24,544 nucleotides of DNA from Ruminococcus sp. CAG:403 (GTDB taxonomy: Bacteria; Bacillota; Clostridia; Oscillospirales; Ruminococcaceae): assembly GCA_000437255.1 (NCBI GenBank), contig FR899078.1:1-24544 (forward strand), given 5' to 3'. This document shows, piece by piece, positions 22,712-24,544 of this stretch. A model generated the notes under the pieces. It was not told the origin of the DNA. It did no database searches and saw nothing but the letters and a program-made list of their open reading frames with translations. Position 1 is the first letter of the stretch. Each line of letters begins with the position of its first letter. Made by a program: the position numbers and the translations under genes.

Positions 22712-22788
22712 CGAGGTGTGGCTCAGTTTGGTAGAGCACTACGTTCGGGACGTAGGGGCCGCAAGTTCGAATCTTGTCACCTCGACCA
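22712..22788 (+). tRNA. tRNA-Pro, anticodon CGG
   Basis: The cloverleaf is complete: acceptor CGAGGTG/CACCTCG, D stem GCTC/GAGC, anticodon stem CTACG/CGTAG with loop TTCGGGA (anticodon CGG followed by G37, as in proline tRNAs), and T stem GCAAG/CTTGT with loop TTCGAAT. The discriminator A and CCA end are encoded. It is a single-gene transcript with its own promoter and terminator, and reads CCG codons. Confidence 0.97.
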
Positions 22789-22797
22789 TAGAATAAG

Positions 22798-22830
22798 AAA
22801 ACGTCTTCCATTTTTTGGAAGACGTTTTTT
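22798..22830 (+). terminator. Terminator of the tRNA-Pro gene
   Basis: AAAACGTCTTCCA (22798-22810) and TGGAAGACGTTTT (22816-22828) form a perfect 13-bp stem with a T5 loop and trailing T run; the reverse strand also has a T run. Confidence 0.93.
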
Positions 22831-22836
22831 GTTATC

Positions 22837-22901
22837 TTGCAATCGCCTGGTTCCTATGGTATAATAAGGAAAATAGGATATTTCTGTCAAAAATACAGAA
22901 A
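22837..22901 (+). promoter_or_regulatory. Promoter and leader hairpin of the zinc-ribbon gene
   Basis: TTGCAA (22837-22842), 17 bases, TATAAT (22860-22865) with TGG before it. In the leader, TTTCTGT-7 nt-ACAGAAA (22881-22901) abuts the AAGGGG ribosome binding site, so it could affect translation. Confidence 0.8.
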
Positions 22902-22914
22902 AGGGGTATGCAGT

Positions 22915-24123
22915 ATGTTTTGTAAAAAATGTGGGAATCCATTGCAGGATGGCAGTCGGTTTTGTCCCAAGTGTGGGGCATCCATGCAAAATGATACCAA
23001 TCCGTTTGTATCACCTTTCCCGGAGGAAAATGTGGGGACTTCGATGCAGATGCCGCAGGAAATGGCAGTTCCAGAAAAGCGGAGCCGAAAAACTGCTTGG
23101 ATTGCTGGAATTTCCTGTGCCTGTGTGCTGTTGCTTGCCGCAGCCGGACTAATCTACTTTTTGGTGCTTGCGCCAAAGGATAATGACGCAGATCATTCTG
23201 CGAAAAAGAAAGCTGCCATGGAAACCACGGTGACTGAGCTGACGACGGAACGGACAAAGCAAACAAAAGAACAGACAACAGAAAAGAAAAACAAGCAGAC
23301 GACGACGAAGACCACTGCTGCTACCGAGCCAGCTACAACAGAAGCCCCGCAAAAGAGAACAGGGGATGAGTCGGTCTATGCATCTGTTTTACAGGAAACG
23401 CAAATAGAAGCCGATCAAAACTATGATACTAGTTTGCTGTATGATTTGTATTACCTATATGATATCAATCAAGATGGTGTGCGGGAGTTGTTGGTTCACA
23501 TTGGCACTTGTGAGGCGGATGCTGTTCTTCGCATCTACACCTTGAATGACGCCGGTACGGAAGCTGAACAAGTTGGTGAGATTGACGGCGGACATATGGG
23601 ATTGAGTGAGAAAAATGGATCGTTGTACAGCATGTATTGCCATATGGGATATCAGGTTGTTCTTAAGGTTGACATGGTGCAAAAACATGGCAGCTGGACC
23701 ATTCAGACTACAACAGTACTGGAACAGGATAATGTAGTAGAATATACAAACTACGGCACGAGCTTACAGAGTTATCCGCTTTCGGATGCGACGCCGGTCG
23801 GCGGCAGCAATACGCAGTCGAAGCTGACACAGGCAGCGCTTCCGGATACGAAAAGGCATTCTGCCAGCACATCGGTACAAAAGGTGAACGATCGGCAGGG
23901 ACAGCTGAACTGCCACGGTGGTGTGGTGTCAGGCTATACTACGTCCTATGTTTGTGAGGGCGGTGCCTATTCGACTGTCAGAGACAGCCTGGGGGATACC
24001 TGGCATGTAACTGCCAAGAATACTTGCACGGCATATGGTGTGCAGTGGTATGAGCTTTGGGACAGCGACGATGGCGATTATTACGGTTGGGTCGATGCGA
24101 ACTATATTGATTTTTATGAATAA
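22915..24123 (+). CDS. Zinc-ribbon, single-span membrane protein with extracytoplasmic SH3-like end
   Basis: This 402-residue protein starts with a zinc ribbon (C3xxC6, C17xxC20; FCKKCGNPL and FCPKCGASM). After a polar linker there is one membrane span at about 61-85, then a Lys/Thr-rich spacer (100-147). Next comes a domain with YDINQDGVRELLVHI (about 183-197), recalling calcium-binding or beta-propeller-like repeats. The C-terminal segment (about 335-402) has YSTVRDSLGDTWHVTAKN and YYGWVDANYIDF, which resemble a bacterial SH3 fold. The zinc ribbon would be cytosolic and the rest outside. AAGGGG sits 8 bases before the ATG. Function is unknown; an envelope sensor or wall-binding protein is inference. 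Confidence 0.85.
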   Translation: MFCKKCGNPLQDGSRFCPKCGASMQNDTNPFVSPFPEENVGTSMQMPQEMAVPEKRSRKTAWIAGISCACVLLLAAAGLIYFLVLAPKDNDADHSAKKKAAMETTVTELTTERTKQTKEQTTEKKNKQTTTKTTAATEPATTEAPQKRTGDESVYASVLQETQIEADQNYDTSLLYDLYYLYDINQDGVRELLVHIGTCEADAVLRIYTLNDAGTEAEQVGEIDGGHMGLSEKNGSLYSMYCHMGYQVVLKVDMVQKHGSWTIQTTTVLEQDNVVEYTNYGTSLQSYPLSDATPVGGSNTQSKLTQAALPDTKRHSASTSVQKVNDRQGQLNCHGGVVSGYTTSYVCEGGAYSTVRDSLGDTWHVTAKNTCTAYGVQWYELWDSDDGDYYGWVDANYIDFYE

Positions 24124-24156
24124 CTTCCAATTTTTCAAAAAAATTGAAAAAAGGAC

Positions 24157-24207
24157 TTGACAAACGCTAGAAGATACGGTATACTTGTAAAGCAGTTTGC
24201 CTTTACA
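24157..24207 (+). promoter_or_regulatory. Promoter of ylxM with palindrome at the start site
   Basis: TTGACA (24157-24162), 17 bases, TATACT (24180-24185). TGTAAAG-8 nt-CTTTACA (24186-24207) begins at the end of the -10 box and spans the predicted start, as an operator would. An A/T hairpin at 24131-24151 precedes it. Confidence 0.82.
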
Positions 24208-24229
24208 GCAAGCCGGCAGGAGGCGGAAC

Positions 24230-24544
24230 ATGGCAAAAGATTTAAAATTGGTGCTTTTGCTGGATTGTTACGGCACCTTGCTGACGGATCGGCAGCGGCA
24301 GATGATCCAGCTTTATTATGATGAGGATTTGTCTCTGGGCGAGATCGCGCAGATCATTGGCATTTCCCGTCAGGCTGTGCGGGACAGCGTCAAGCGCAGC
24401 GAACAGATTCTATATGACATGGAAGCGCATCTGCATGTTGCAGCACGCATGACCGCATTGCGGGAACAGTATGAAGCAATTGCAGCGGCGCTGCAAACCA
24501 TTGCCCAAGCGGCAGAGCAGCCGGATTTGGTACGGCAGCAATGT
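24230..24544 (+). CDS. ylxM: YlxM-family helix-turn-helix protein, 3' end outside the window
   Basis: The frame is open to the last base: 105 residues are visible and the family is about 105-120 long, so little is missing. It opens with LLLDCYGTLLTDRQRQMIQL, followed by a sigma-70 region 4-like helix-turn-helix (LSLGEIAQIIGISRQAVRDSVKRSEQIL, about 38-65), the YlxM/p13 signature. These proteins are normally encoded just before ffh and are linked to SRP regulation, so ffh is predicted right after the window's end. GGAGG lies about 7 bases before the ATG. Confidence 0.92.
   Translation, partial: MAKDLKLVLLLDCYGTLLTDRQRQMIQLYYDEDLSLGEIAQIIGISRQAVRDSVKRSEQILYDMEAHLHVAARMTALREQYEAIAAALQTIAQAAEQPDLVRQQC

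Noticed and set aside
22915..24123. Dockerin in the zinc-ribbon protein (DINQDGVREL)
   Set aside because: Only one loop, without the dockerin helix and second repeat, and it sits mid-protein.
24131..24151. TTTTTCAA/TTGAAAAA hairpin as terminator of the zinc-ribbon gene
   Set aside because: Stem is nearly all A/T and is followed by A and G, not a T run; termination there is doubtful.
1..24544. Mobile elements, CRISPR arrays, prophage or toxin-antitoxin genes
   Set aside because: No transposase, integrase, regularly spaced repeats or attachment-site duplications were seen; codon use is uniform across the genes.

Overview
The window reads as a chromosomal segment of an anaerobic, low-to-mid-GC Gram-positive bacterium of the ruminococcal type (Oscillospiraceae, Ruminococcus-like). 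Two secreted proteins end in dockerin modules, one a GH5 cellulase and one a putative cell-wall enzyme. The order SRP RNA-dnaX-ybaB-recR is the Firmicutes arrangement. Promoters are consensus sigma-A boxes and most genes have strong GGAGG-type ribosome binding sites. The species is not proven by anything here; a cellulosome-forming Ruminococcus is the best guess.

Layout. 1-3782: tail of a surface-polysaccharide operon with two GT4 glycosyltransferases, a GDP-rhamnose-type reductase, two small helical or coiled-coil proteins and a terminator. 3826-5896: monocistronic dockerin-bearing GH5 cellulase. 5900-8788, minus strand: SRP RNA, dnaX, ybaB, recR (replication and recombination housekeeping). 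8790-9584: noncoding, consisting of an AT-rich spacer followed by a leader of about 460 nt that appears highly structured. 9585-10979: secreted lysozyme-like/SH3/dockerin protein. 11046-12649: citrate synthase. 12664-15244: membrane-anchored glycerophosphodiesterase and an Sfp-type phosphopantetheinyl transferase. 15294-16310, minus strand: pspA and an unlisted 51-residue membrane peptide, under a perfect consensus promoter. 16475-17945: cupin and aldo/keto reductase. 18046-22620: glycogen phosphorylase and an intracellular GH13 enzyme (alpha-glucan breakdown). 22671-22830: tRNA-Pro(CGG). 22837-24120: zinc-ribbon membrane protein. 24157-end: start of ylxM, the gene that usually precedes ffh.

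How the genes fit together. The GH5 enzyme would release soluble glucans outside the cell, and the phosphorylase and GH13 enzyme would process stored or imported alpha-glucan inside. The envelope theme is strong: polysaccharide glycosyltransferases, cell-wall enzyme, glycerophosphodiesterase, PspA with a tiny membrane partner, and a zinc-ribbon sensor-like protein. The SRP RNA and ylxM both belong to the co-translational export pathway.

The strongest candidate for something undescribed is the leader at 9117-9528. Its predicted first transcribed bases pair, over 17 bp with two 2-nt bulges, with bases about 400 nt downstream, and it encloses several further helices, including a 20-bp branched arm. 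I do not recognise it as any known RNA class.
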